Source of the DNA: Bacteroidales bacterium | Lineage (GTDB): Bacteria > Bacteroidota > Bacteroidia > Bacteroidales > UBA932 | Length of the DNA stretch: 64,000 bases | Assembly: GCA_017439305.1 (NCBI GenBank) | Contig: JAFSJK010000022.1 | Location: forward strand, 1 to 64,000 | Direction: 5' to 3' | Shown: positions 8,589 through 16,172 of the stretch, one piece after another | Layout of the letters: the number at the start of each line of letters is the position of its first letter | Numbering within the stretch: the stretch's first letter is position 1 | Notes under the pieces: model-generated | Database searches by the model: none | Seen by the model: the letters and a program-made list of their open reading frames with translations, nothing else | Told to the model about the DNA's origin: nothing | Position numbers and translations under genes: made by a program

Positions 8589-8596
8589 TAAATTTG
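8589..8596 (+). promoter_or_regulatory. Promoter -7 element of greA-like gene
   Basis: TAAATTTG ends four bases before the ATG at 8601, so a transcript from here would be leaderless or nearly so. No clear -33 element is seen. Confidence 0.5.
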
Positions 8597-8600
8597 AGCC

Positions 8601-9092
8601 ATGGAATACCTGTCGAAGCAAAGATACGACGAGATTGCCGCCGAGTTGAAACATCTGATCAACGAGGTTTATCCCAAGGTGACGGACGACCTCGCGGAGG
8701 CCAGCGCCCAAGGGGACCGAAGTGATAATGCGGGATACCGCGAAGCCAGGCGGAACCAGGCGAAAACCATCAGCCGGATCCGTTTCCTGCAGAAGATCCT
8801 GGAGCATTCACGCGTGATTGACCCCGACGTCCTCCCCAAGGACAGGGTCTGCCTGCTGAGCCGGGTCGAATTCACGAACCTGTCGACGAACACACGCATG
8901 GCATTTGAAATCGTCAGCCCCCATGAAATGGATCTCGAGGCTGGAAAGATTTCGCTGAAATCCCCGATTGGCGCTGCCTTGATGGGCAAGAAGGTCGGAG
9001 AAATCGCCGAGGCGCTTGTCCCCTCCGGAACCATGCGGCTAAGGATCGAAAGCATCACACTCGAAGGTGAGCCGAACGTGGATAGTGTCTAG
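8601..9092 (+). CDS. GreA/GreB-family transcription elongation factor
   Basis: The 163-residue protein has the two Gre domains. The N-terminal coiled coil (about 1-75) carries the tip sequence AQGDRSDNAGY. The C-terminal FKBP-like domain (about 85-157) contains SLKSPIGAALMGKKVGEIAE. Gre factors insert the coiled coil into the RNA polymerase secondary channel and stimulate cleavage of backtracked RNA. The two acidic tip positions are Asp and Asp here, where E. coli GreA has Asp41 and Glu44, so activity is plausible. It may be a paralogue of the main GreA. It converges on the next gene and shares four bases (CTAG) of stop codon with it. Confidence 0.9.
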   Translation: MEYLSKQRYDEIAAELKHLINEVYPKVTDDLAEASAQGDRSDNAGYREARRNQAKTISRIRFLQKILEHSRVIDPDVLPKDRVCLLSRVEFTNLSTNTRMAFEIVSPHEMDLEAGKISLKSPIGAALMGKKVGEIAEALVPSGTMRLRIESITLEGEPNVDSV

Positions 9093-10201
9093 CAATACTC
9101 CCCGTATTCGCAGCCGATGTTCTCGGCATGGATCCGGTCGATGAGACTTCCCTCCCGGTCGTAGAGCTGTATCGTCCCTACTCCGTTTCCTCCGTTCCAT
9201 AGACGATTATGCCGTTTGGACCCGTCAGGCGCCTCGTAGTTCACAAGGAGCATGTCCTTCTTCTCGCAGGTGACATCGGTGACCATCCTTCCGGAAGAAC
9301 TTGTCTGCTCCACATGCCAGATAATCTGCGTGTCGGTTTCCCTGCATGCGAACTCCGTATGGACCCTGGTCCACACCTTCGAGAAATTAAACTCGTAAGG
9401 AGTGCCCTCATGCCAAAAGGCGGAAAGGAGTTTGCGAGGGAGCGCTACGGGACCCACTTTCGGACGGCCTCCCCCGATGTCGAAGACGCTGTCCATGAGT
9501 TTCTTCCCGGTGATCTCGCTGGTAAGGTTGTTCGATGACAACCACACCCAGGGGCTGGTGAAGTCCTTTCCCCAGTTCTTGTCCGCATACCCGTAGCAAT
9601 CCTCCGGACGGACCCTGTAGCACCGTCCGTTCCAGATGACTTCGCCTTCAAACTCGCTTTTCATCCCTTCGGCATGCCAGAACATTTCGAAAGCCTCTGC
9701 GTGACGGAAGACTTCGTCCGCGCCGAACCCCACGTTGAAGGCCGTTATTTTGCGGATCCTGAGATTCCAGGACATTTCACCGTCCTGGCACATCCATTCG
9801 GGATGGGAGGCGGAGCCATTCACCTTCACGTGTCCCCGGGTTTCTGTCTCAGTAAGGAAACAGTCATCCGCTTCAATGCTGAAAGGCACGCCCCAGTCCA
9901 CACGGATGCGTTTCCAGCCCCAGAATCGGTGAAGTTGTGCGGCATCCTCTCCCCAGGCTCCGACCTTGACCATCAGGTAAGATGGCCTCTGCGGCTTCCC
10001 GGGGATCTGACCGAAAACGGGATTCTCCCCACCGAGGGCGGGATTGCAAAGGAAGAACTCGATAAAGAAGGGTTTGGCTTCGCCAGTCATGGCGTCATAT
10101 CCGGTAAAGGAGTGCCACCACCAATCGTACCCCTTGTTGGCCTGTGCTCCATAAAGCTGGCAGGCGTCCCGGGAAATATCGTGTCTGTTGAACATTGTCA
10201 A
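9089..10201 (-). CDS. Tocopherol cyclase / CrtC-like lipocalin-related protein
   Basis: The 370-residue protein has no clear signal peptide. Blocks such as GYDWWWHSFTGYD, FFIEFFLCNP, FWHAEGMKSEFEGEVIWNGR and YGYADKNWGKDFTSPWVWL match the tocopherol cyclase-like family related to carotenoid hydratase CrtC. These are double beta-barrel proteins acting on hydrophobic isoprenoid-type compounds, but bacterial members in anaerobes have unknown substrates. It is the last gene of an operon with a DUF1349 lipoprotein (two-base gap) and a small secreted protein. The intact Trp- and Asp-rich core suggests a functional enzyme or binding protein. A lipid or quinone-like ligand is a guess. Confidence 0.75.
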   Translation of the reverse strand: MTMFNRHDISRDACQLYGAQANKGYDWWWHSFTGYDAMTGEAKPFFIEFFLCNPALGGENPVFGQIPGKPQRPSYLMVKVGAWGEDAAQLHRFWGWKRIRVDWGVPFSIEADDCFLTETETRGHVKVNGSASHPEWMCQDGEMSWNLRIRKITAFNVGFGADEVFRHAEAFEMFWHAEGMKSEFEGEVIWNGRCYRVRPEDCYGYADKNWGKDFTSPWVWLSSNNLTSEITGKKLMDSVFDIGGGRPKVGPVALPRKLLSAFWHEGTPYEFNFSKVWTRVHTEFACRETDTQIIWHVEQTSSSGRMVTDVTCEKKDMLLVNYEAPDGSKRHNRLWNGGNGVGTIQLYDREGSLIDRIHAENIGCEYGEYC

Positions 10202-10203
10202 TG

Positions 10204-10941
10204 TTACTCCTTATCCGGCTGCTGGCCGTCATGGGCCTTCCAGGCGCACTCGGTTATCTTCATGTCCGTGAATACGGCCGTAAAGGATGACTCTTCCGGA
10301 GAGCAGGCATAGACTCCAAAACGGATGGCGTCGGAGGCGGCATACATATGGCAGACGCGCATCTGGCTGAAGTCCACGCCGTTGGTGGAGCACTCGATAC
10401 AGAAGTCGTCCTCCCGGCGGGAGAACCGGTACCACATGGTCTTCACCTGGGCCGATATGGCCGTGGTAGCCCAGTCTGAATAGCCATTGTTGGTAGCCAC
10501 GCTGCCCAGATGCTGGAACTCCTCGTTCTCGAACTCCACGGAGCCCTTCAGCCAGTTCTCGCTGTCCAGATACATCACGATGCCGCACTGGTCGAAGCGC
10601 TGGTGGCTCTGCGTGAAGTCCGTCTTCACCACGAAACTGAAGAACTTCTCCCTGGTTTGCATCTGCAGCACAGGGGCGTTGTCATTCCGGAAATGATAGT
10701 AAGTGCGTTGCCAGAGATCCGTGTGGGGCGCGGTGGTAATGGAGATGGTTCCCTCTTTAATCTCACAGGCAGAGGGTTCCCTGGTCCACTGGAGCCGGTT
10801 CAGGTCGATCTGTCCGCCGGCTTCAAGAGCCTCGGAAACACTGTCTATGAATTCCTCGTCGGATGCTTCCTGAGAGGAAGTCCCGCAGGAAACCGCACAG
10901 AGGCATAACCCTACGCAAAGGATTCTGGTGATGTCGGTCAT
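10204..10941 (-). CDS. DUF1349-domain lipoprotein
   Basis: The 245-residue protein has an N-terminal lipobox (LCLCAVSCG). The rest (about 45-235) resembles DUF1349, a concanavalin-like beta-sandwich: FFSFVVKTDFT, QCGIVMYLDSENWLKGSVEF, SDWATTAISAQ, RFGVYACSPEESSFTAVFTD. Such domains are thought to bind carbohydrates or act as surface accessory modules, but no reaction is known. It lies 21 bases downstream of a small secreted protein gene and two bases upstream of the tocopherol-cyclase-like gene, so it is very likely cotranscribed with both. An envelope location is inferred from the lipobox. Confidence 0.85.
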   Translation of the reverse strand: MTDITRILCVGLCLCAVSCGTSSQEASDEEFIDSVSEALEAGGQIDLNRLQWTREPSACEIKEGTISITTAPHTDLWQRTYYHFRNDNAPVLQMQTREKFFSFVVKTDFTQSHQRFDQCGIVMYLDSENWLKGSVEFENEEFQHLGSVATNNGYSDWATTAISAQVKTMWYRFSRREDDFCIECSTNGVDFSQMRVCHMYAASDAIRFGVYACSPEESSFTAVFTDMKITECAWKAHDGQQPDKE

Positions 10942-10962
10942 ATAGGTGATTGCTTCTGCCTG

Positions 10963-11475
10963 TTATTCGGCGTAAAACGGGATTTCCTGATTGTCGTCGT
11001 TCTTGACGATGAGTCTCTTGCTGTCGAGCGAGACGATCTTCAGATTGTCCATCTTGGGCATTCCCCCCAGCAGGACTTTCCGGAACTCGGTTTTGAGCGA
11101 GCTGATTTCCCCTTTGATCTGCTTGTCCAGCAGGGCTTTGGTCTTCGCATCCATGCCCTTGATTTCATAGTCGACATCGACCTTGGCCTTCCCGTTGTTG
11201 AACTGGTTGTTCAAGTCATTGCCGTCGCGTTTGTAGGAACCGGGGACCGTTACACCGGCCACGAGGGTGATGGGTACGCCGTCCTCTTTCATTTCTTGTT
11301 GGGCCGCGATCAGCATTTCACAAGATCCGTTCTTCTCGAACGTGAGGGCAACGGCGATGCCTTGGCCGTCTTCGTCGTTAAGGACGGTGCACCACTGTTT
11401 GCCCGTCAAACTTTGGGCATGAATGGCCAGGGCTGTGACAAGCATCAGCATCCCGGTGAAAAAGATCTTCTTCAT
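10963..11475 (-). CDS. Small secreted protein of unknown function
   Basis: The 170-residue protein starts at the ATG at 11475, with a signal peptide (MKKIFFTGMLMLVTALAIHA) cleaved before QSLTGKQW. The mature part has alternating beta-strand-like segments (GIAVALTFEKNGSCEMLIAA, VPGSYKRDGNDL, LKIVSLDSKRLIVKNDD), like lipocalin-like or META-type small domains that compare a reference and an error term. I cannot assign a family. It is the first gene of the operon at 9089-11475, with a promoter at 11516-11523. Longer upstream starts are possible but would lie beyond that -7 element. Confidence 0.75.
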   Translation of the reverse strand: MKKIFFTGMLMLVTALAIHAQSLTGKQWCTVLNDEDGQGIAVALTFEKNGSCEMLIAAQQEMKEDGVPITLVAGVTVPGSYKRDGNDLNNQFNNGKAKVDVDYEIKGMDAKTKALLDKQIKGEISSLKTEFRKVLLGGMPKMDNLKIVSLDSKRLIVKNDDNQEIPFYAE

Positions 11476-11515
11476 AGTAGTTCGGATAAGGTTTTGTATA
11501 AACATTATGTTTCTA

Positions 11516-11523
11516 CAAATATA
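11516..11523 (-). promoter_or_regulatory. Promoter -7 element of the 11475-9089 operon
   Basis: TATATTTG on the minus strand, 40 bases upstream of the ATG at 11475. It supports that start over longer ones. Confidence 0.55.
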
Positions 11524-11604
11524 CCTTTTTTCCTCTTTCCTTGTGTCTGTCCGGTGAAAAAGTGGAGTATGCTTTCGGTCCACCCACCTGCGCGCGTGAT
11601 ACCG

Positions 11605-11635
11605 TTGGAATATTGTAAACAATTGTTTATCTTTG
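11605..11635 (+). promoter_or_regulatory. Promoter of DUF2490 gene
   Basis: TTG (11605-11607) and TATCTTTG (11628-11635) are 20 bases apart, a good Bacteroidetes promoter. The ATG at 11678 is about 42 bases downstream, which supports that start. Confidence 0.65.
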
Positions 11636-11677
11636 ACTTTGGTAGTGTATTTAATAGTTATCACCCGGCTAGTACCT

Positions 11678-12322
11678 ATGAGAAAAACCTTTATTGCCAT
11701 CCTGTCCGCACTGCTTTTATTCTCCCCGAAAGCCAGTGCACAGTCCGTATCGGACTTCGGAACCTGGAGCAGCGTCCAGCTTGTCAAATCCTTCGGCGCT
11801 CCCTACGCCATGGCCCGCCTCGAGCATCGTTCCTATGACCATCTCCAAGGCACGGAGTGCTGGTTTGCCATGGCCGGCGGCGGCTACAACTTCAAAAGTT
11901 GGCTCAAGGGCGACTTGAGCTACGAGTATTGGCAGGTCCCGGCGGCGGGCGGCATCACCCAGCACAAGGCGGTCCTGTGCCTGACGGAGACCCTCAAGCG
12001 CGAAGGCCTGGCCCTCGCGCTCCGGGAGAAATATGAACTGGCTTACATTCCGGATTCGGGATCTTTCACCAATACCCTGCGTACTCGGATCCGCGGGCAA
12101 TACAAGGCTCCTGAGAGCAGGTGGACCCCCTATCTGATGTACGAATTCTTCAGCAGTTTCGACACCGGAAAATGGGTTCGTTCCCTGCATTATGCCGGTA
12201 CGGAAATCAGCCTCGGGAATGGCCATGGGCTGGATTTCTTCTATATGTTCCACCTGTACGACAAAGGCGGCCTGACGGCCGCCTGTCACACGTTGGGTAT
12301 CGGTTACACTTTCGTTTTCTAG
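11678..12322 (+). CDS. DUF2490 family outer-membrane barrel protein
   Basis: The 214-residue protein has a signal peptide (MRKTFIAILSALLLFSPKASA) and then amphipathic strands with aromatic girdles: SDFGTWSSVQLVKSF, WLKGDLSYEYWQVP, LALREKYELAYI, RWTPYLMYEFFSSF, GLDFFYMFHLYD, ending HTLGIGYTFVF with a terminal Phe as in outer-membrane barrels. This fits DUF2490. Function is unknown; a channel or structural role in the outer membrane is likely. It has its own promoter and converges on the symporter gene with a four-base CTAG stop overlap. Confidence 0.8.
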   Translation: MRKTFIAILSALLLFSPKASAQSVSDFGTWSSVQLVKSFGAPYAMARLEHRSYDHLQGTECWFAMAGGGYNFKSWLKGDLSYEYWQVPAAGGITQHKAVLCLTETLKREGLALALREKYELAYIPDSGSFTNTLRTRIRGQYKAPESRWTPYLMYEFFSSFDTGKWVRSLHYAGTEISLGNGHGLDFFYMFHLYDKGGLTAACHTLGIGYTFVF

Positions 12323-13911
12323 TCCTGCTGCTCCGCTTCCTCGGACAGGGCGTCCGTGGCACGGACCCTCACCGTGCTGCTGTAGCAGCTGAACATCTCT
12401 TCGACCTCCGCCTTCCGGCTTTGCTTGGAGCAGAGGCTGACCACGGGTACGACCACCAGTCCCAGCAGCATCGCCAGCATACCGGCATTGATCGGCGAGG
12501 TGAAGTAAGGGCTGATGAAAGTCTTGCCCGTGAAGGTGCAGTACATGCAGCCGATCATGACGCCCACGCCCACGATAAATGAGGCCCAGACCGAGGCGGA
12601 AGTGGTGCGCTTCCAATAGAGGCCGTACAGGAACGGAGCCAGGAAAGCGCCGGCCAGCGCGCCCCAGGAAATGCCCATCAGCTGCGCGATGAAGGTCACG
12701 GAGCTCTTGGCCTGGACGATGGCGATCACGGAAGACACGATGATGAAGAAGAGGACGAGCAGCCGGATGCTGAGCAGCTGGGTGCGGTCTGTCATATGCT
12801 TGCCCTGGCGGGCCTTGGCCATGGCCGGATCGATGATGTCCAGCGTCAGCGTGGAACCGGAGGTGAGCACGAGCGAGGACAAGGTCGACATCGACGCCGA
12901 GAGAACCAGGATGATCACGACGCCGATCATCAGGTCCGGGAGGGTGGCCAGCATGGACGGAACGATGCTGTCGTAAACCGGTGTTCCGGCCGCCGAGTAC
13001 TCGATGCTCTGTCCGTAAAGACGGCCGAAACCGCCCAGGAAATAGCATCCCCCTGCCACGATGATGGCAAAGAAGGTGGAAATGAACGTCCCCTTGCGGA
13101 TGGCCGCCTCGTTCCGGATGGCGTAGAACTTGCCCACCATCTGCGGCAGTCCCCAGGTTCCCAGGGATGTCAGCATGACGACACCCAGCAAGTAAATGGG
13201 CTGCGGCCCCAGGAAAGAGACGAAAGCACCATTCAGCGCGGGTGCAGATTCGGACGGAATCTGCGACAGGCTTTCCACAGCTGCGGTAAAGCCTCCGTTG
13301 CCATTGAGCACGGATGCGATGACGGCGCAGATACCCACCAGCATGATCATTCCCTGTATGAAGTCGTTGATGGCGGTCGCCATATAGCCGCCTACCAGCA
13401 CATAGATGCCGGTAAGGATGGCCATTCCCAGAACGCACCAGACATAATCCACGTGGAATGCCATGCTGAATAGCCGCGAAAGGCCGTTATAGAGCGACGC
13501 GGTATAAGGAATGAGGAAAATGAATACGATGACGGATGCGGCGACCTTGAGCGGGTTGCTGAAGAAACGCTTCCCGAAAAAGTCGGGCATCGTGGCGCTC
13601 TGGAGATGCTGCGTCATGAGGCGTGTCCGGCGCCCCAGGATCCGCCATGCCAGGAGCGAGCCGATGATCGCGTTGCCCAAGCCTATCCAGGTAGCGGCAA
13701 GACCATACTTCCAGCCGAACTGGCCGGCGTATCCGACAAAGATGACCGCCGAAAAATAGGACGTACCGAATGCGAATGCCGTAAGCCAGGAGCCGACATT
13801 GCGGCCTCCCAGGACGAAACCCTGAACATCAGATGCGGTCCGGCGGCAATAGATGCCGACACCGATCATCACGGCAAAGAACAGGATGAGGAGAATACAC
13901 TTGACTAACAT
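12319..13911 (-). CDS. Sodium:solute symporter (SSS family)
   Basis: The 530-residue integral membrane protein has about 13 hydrophobic segments. It shows SSS-family signatures: GGRNVGSWLTAFAFGTSYFS near residues 35-55, VLVGGYMATAINDFIQGMIM near 170, and VLSASMSTLSSLVLTSGSTL around 350. These transporters couple substrate uptake to the sodium gradient. The substrate could be pantothenate, proline, a sugar or an acid; the sequence does not decide. It stands alone, with convergent neighbours at its 3' side and a GNAT gene upstream in the same orientation about 100 bases away. Confidence 0.9.
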   Translation of the reverse strand: MLVKCILLILFFAVMIGVGIYCRRTASDVQGFVLGGRNVGSWLTAFAFGTSYFSAVIFVGYAGQFGWKYGLAATWIGLGNAIIGSLLAWRILGRRTRLMTQHLQSATMPDFFGKRFFSNPLKVAASVIVFIFLIPYTASLYNGLSRLFSMAFHVDYVWCVLGMAILTGIYVLVGGYMATAINDFIQGMIMLVGICAVIASVLNGNGGFTAAVESLSQIPSESAPALNGAFVSFLGPQPIYLLGVVMLTSLGTWGLPQMVGKFYAIRNEAAIRKGTFISTFFAIIVAGGCYFLGGFGRLYGQSIEYSAAGTPVYDSIVPSMLATLPDLMIGVVIILVLSASMSTLSSLVLTSGSTLTLDIIDPAMAKARQGKHMTDRTQLLSIRLLVLFFIIVSSVIAIVQAKSSVTFIAQLMGISWGALAGAFLAPFLYGLYWKRTTSASVWASFIVGVGVMIGCMYCTFTGKTFISPYFTSPINAGMLAMLLGLVVVPVVSLCSKQSRKAEVEEMFSCYSSTVRVRATDALSEEAEQQD

Positions 13912-14018
13912 ATGCCAAATGTAACAAAAAAAATCGACGCCACCTTCATTTTGGGAGCTTTTTTTGCAGGTAACGTCCCTTTTTTCAATACGTTACCGTC
14001 ACAAGGGCCGACGTGAAT

Positions 14019-14450
14019 TCAAAGAGGCTTCTCCATCCGGTAGCAGGTGAATGTTTCACCGATGATGGGGGTACCTATATCTGCGACATATCCCAACTGC
14101 TCATAAAAAGGAATCTTGTTGTCGCGGCTTTCCACAACGGCGGTCGTGAATCCCAATTCTTTCGCCCAGTTTTCCGCCTCCAGGACGACGCGCGTACCAA
14201 GTCCCTGACGGCGGTATTCGGGAAGGACCACGATCCTCCCCAACATGACACGTTGCCGGCCCAGGCCATATAGTCGGCAGGTCGCGACGGGCAGGAAGTC
14301 GTCCATAATGACGATATACTTGGTCTGGGGCGTATCGTGCTCATCGAACTCCGCGTCCAGCGGAATCCGATGCTTGCGTGCCATCGCCTGGATGCGGACA
14401 TAATAGGCCGCGGCCTGCTGGGCCGTCCGGGTCGCCCTGAGAATCTCCAT
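14019..14450 (-). CDS. GNAT-family N-acetyltransferase
   Basis: The 143-residue protein contains the acetyl-CoA binding block VVLPEYRRQGLGTRVVLEAE (Q/RxxGxG/A motif) and a C-terminal FYEQLGYVADIG, as in small GNAT enzymes of the ElaA/YjcF type. It transfers an acetyl group from acetyl-CoA to an unknown amine. I chose the ATG at 14450 because a -7 element (TAAATTTG) lies at 14511-14518, and a longer start at 14564 would lie upstream of it. A purine-rich stretch just before the ATG supports this. Confidence 0.85.
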   Translation of the reverse strand: MEILRATRTAQQAAAYYVRIQAMARKHRIPLDAEFDEHDTPQTKYIVIMDDFLPVATCRLYGLGRQRVMLGRIVVLPEYRRQGLGTRVVLEAENWAKELGFTTAVVESRDNKIPFYEQLGYVADIGTPIIGETFTCYRMEKPL

Positions 14451-14510
14451 CTCCGTCGTCTGTTTGCCCAATGAACTGGATAATTGATACTTGGTTTCTT
14501 TGTCCAAGGG

Positions 14511-14518
14511 CAAATTTA
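14511..14518 (-). promoter_or_regulatory. Promoter -7 element of GNAT gene
   Basis: TAAATTTG on the minus strand, about 60 bases before the chosen ATG at 14450. Confidence 0.45.
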
Positions 14519-14641
14519 ATGAATTATTGCTAACCTGGCACCAAACAAGACGATTCTTAGACACCGGGACGCTCTGGAGAGCCTTGGGACGCGATGAATT
14601 TCATCAAATAGTTTTTTGTGTATTTTGTGCATTTTTTCAAA

Positions 14642-14691
14642 ATATCGCTTGCGATATAAAAATAAAGTTGTATATTTGCATCGTGAACGAT
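14642..14691 (+). promoter_or_regulatory. Promoter with overlapping OhrR-type operators
   Basis: A -7 element TATATTTG (14671-14678) is 19 bases after TTG (14649-14651). That TTG is in the centre of a perfect inverted repeat ATATCG-CTTG-CGATAT (14642-14657). A second repeat, ATCGT-GA-ACGAT (14680-14691), covers the expected transcription start. The geometry suits repression. The OhrR-like regulator encoded third in this operon is the obvious candidate binder. Confidence 0.6.
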
Positions 14692-14719
14692 ATAAATAAA
14701 CGATAAAAACTCAAGAATC

Positions 14720-15175
14720 ATGGACAAACAGAAATCTATCGCGGCCCTCCAGGCCTATGCAACCGGCCTAGCCGCCCAGTCTCTCCAGCACAAAGTGGAA
14801 GGTAAGATCTTCGCCGACCAGGGCTTTACCAAACTTGGCGAAAAGTATGCGGAACACGCAGCCGAAGAAATGGGCTGGGTGGACCAGTTCATCGAGCGCA
14901 TCATGGATCTCGGCGGAACCCCGAAGGTGGAATCCGCTCCCGAGATGCCCGTTTTCACGGATCCCGTCGCATACATCAAGGCAGACCTGGAAGTCTCCCA
15001 TAGGGAGGTTCCCAACCTTCAGCAGCTTGTCCTTTCCCTCGAGGCTGACTTCAAGACCTACGACATCCTCAGAGCCTATGCCCTGGACGAGGAGGAAGAC
15101 ATGCTCTGGAGCGAGACCCAGCTGGATCTCATTGAAAAGATCGGTCTCCAGAACTGGCTTGTGAAACAGCTTTAA
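14720..15175 (+). CDS. Bacterioferritin-like protein with degenerate ferroxidase site
   Basis: The 151-residue four-helix protein aligns by eye with E. coli bacterioferritin almost without gaps over the first 60 residues and strongly at the C-terminus (ETQLDLIEKIGLQNWL). However, of the six ferroxidase ligands only two seem kept: Glu18 is Leu14, His54 is Trp53, Glu94 is Gln and His130 is Asp. Glu51 and Glu127 equivalents remain, and the haem-ligand Met52 aligns with Met51. It may therefore have a role other than classical iron oxidation, for example structural or haem-linked. It is the first gene of a peroxide operon, 11 bases before gpx. Confidence 0.8.
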   Translation: MDKQKSIAALQAYATGLAAQSLQHKVEGKIFADQGFTKLGEKYAEHAAEEMGWVDQFIERIMDLGGTPKVESAPEMPVFTDPVAYIKADLEVSHREVPNLQQLVLSLEADFKTYDILRAYALDEEEDMLWSETQLDLIEKIGLQNWLVKQL

Positions 15176-15186
15176 ACAGGGAAGCC

Positions 15187-15708
15187 ATGGAAAAGATCTA
15201 CGATTTCAAGACCACCGGCAACAAAGGCGCCGAAGTGGATTTCGCCCAGTTCGAAGGCAAAGTCCTGATGATTGTCAATACCGCCTCCAAGTGCGGTTTC
15301 ACCCCCCAGTATGACGGTCTGGAGGCCCTCTACCAGAAATACAAGGAGCAGGGATTCGTCATCGTCGGTTTCCCCTGCGACCAGTTCGCCGGCCAGGAAC
15401 CCGGCTCCAATGAGGAGATCGCCGAATTCTGCCGTCTGAATCATGGCGTCACCTTCCCGCTGATGGCGAAGACCGATGTCAACGGACCCAAGGCCGAACC
15501 CATCTTCGAGTATCTCAAGGCCCAGGCTCCCACCGAGGAGTACAATGGCCTCAAAGCCAAGGCTACGAAGACCATGCTCAAGGGACTCAGCAAGAGCGTG
15601 GAGAAGGACAGCGATATCCTTTGGAACTTCACCAAGTTCCTCGTGAACCGGGACGGTACCGTCGTCAAGCCGGAGGATATCGAGAAGGACATCCAGGAGA
15701 TACTATGA
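15187..15708 (+). CDS. Glutathione peroxidase family (Cys type)
   Basis: The 173-residue thioredoxin-fold protein carries the Gpx tetrad: Cys36 in NTASKCGFTPQY, Gln70 in FPCDQFAGQEPGS, and Trp146-Asn147 in LWNFTKFLV. Cys64 in FPCDQF is a possible resolving residue. Non-selenium bacterial members usually take electrons from thioredoxin and reduce hydrogen peroxide or organic hydroperoxides in the cytosol. It lies between the bacterioferritin-like gene and ohrR; its TGA overlaps the ohrR start (ATGA at 15705-15708), indicating translational coupling. Confidence 0.93.
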   Translation: MEKIYDFKTTGNKGAEVDFAQFEGKVLMIVNTASKCGFTPQYDGLEALYQKYKEQGFVIVGFPCDQFAGQEPGSNEEIAEFCRLNHGVTFPLMAKTDVNGPKAEPIFEYLKAQAPTEEYNGLKAKATKTMLKGLSKSVEKDSDILWNFTKFLVNRDGTVVKPEDIEKDIQEIL

Positions 15709-16172
15709 TCCGAGAGGAATTCAAACTGGACAACCAGCTCTGTTTCCGCCTCTACACCGCTTCGCGCCTTCTCACACAGGCCTATCATCCGCTGCTCTCT
15801 GAACACGGACTGACCTATCCGCAGTACCTGGTGCTGCTGGCCTTGTGGGAGAAGGACGCCCAGCCGGTGAATGACATCGCCAAGCGGCTGTTTCTGGAGA
15901 CGAATACGGTCACTCCCCTGCTCCAGCGGATGGAAAAGGAAGGAATGCTGATCCGAAAGAAAGGCGAAAAGGATGCCCGTCAGATGATCGTTTCCCTGAC
16001 CGGGAAGGGCAAGGCTCTCCAGCGCAAACTGGCCGGAGTTCCTTTTACTCTCGGTAATGCCGTCATCTGTGACAGCGTCACCCCCGAGAGCACTCCGGAC
16101 CTGTTCCGGATGCTGGATGATATCATTGCAAAACTGAGCGGCGACCGGAAGCCAGGACAAGCCCGAGCGTAA
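15705..16172 (+). CDS. ohrR: OhrR-like MarR-family peroxide regulator
   Basis: The 155-residue protein starts DNQLCFRLYTASR, matching the conserved N-terminal helix of OhrR with its peroxide-sensing cysteine (Cys13 here, Cys15 in Bacillus). The winged helix follows (LTYPQYLVLLALWE, FLETNTVTPLLQRMEKEG, ARQMIVSLTGKG). OhrR represses until the Cys is oxidised by an organic hydroperoxide. Its usual target gene ohr is absent; a Gpx precedes it instead. It overlaps gpx by four bases and probably regulates its own operon through the repeats at 14642-14691. The 3' end overlaps the convergent membrane-protein gene by 50 bases. Confidence 0.88.
   Translation: MIREEFKLDNQLCFRLYTASRLLTQAYHPLLSEHGLTYPQYLVLLALWEKDAQPVNDIAKRLFLETNTVTPLLQRMEKEGMLIRKKGEKDARQMIVSLTGKGKALQRKLAGVPFTLGNAVICDSVTPESTPDLFRMLDDIIAKLSGDRKPGQARA

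Noticed and set aside
11717..13438. 573-residue open frame in another frame across the symporter and DUF2490 genes
   Set aside because: It spans two well-supported genes and shows no recognisable domain.
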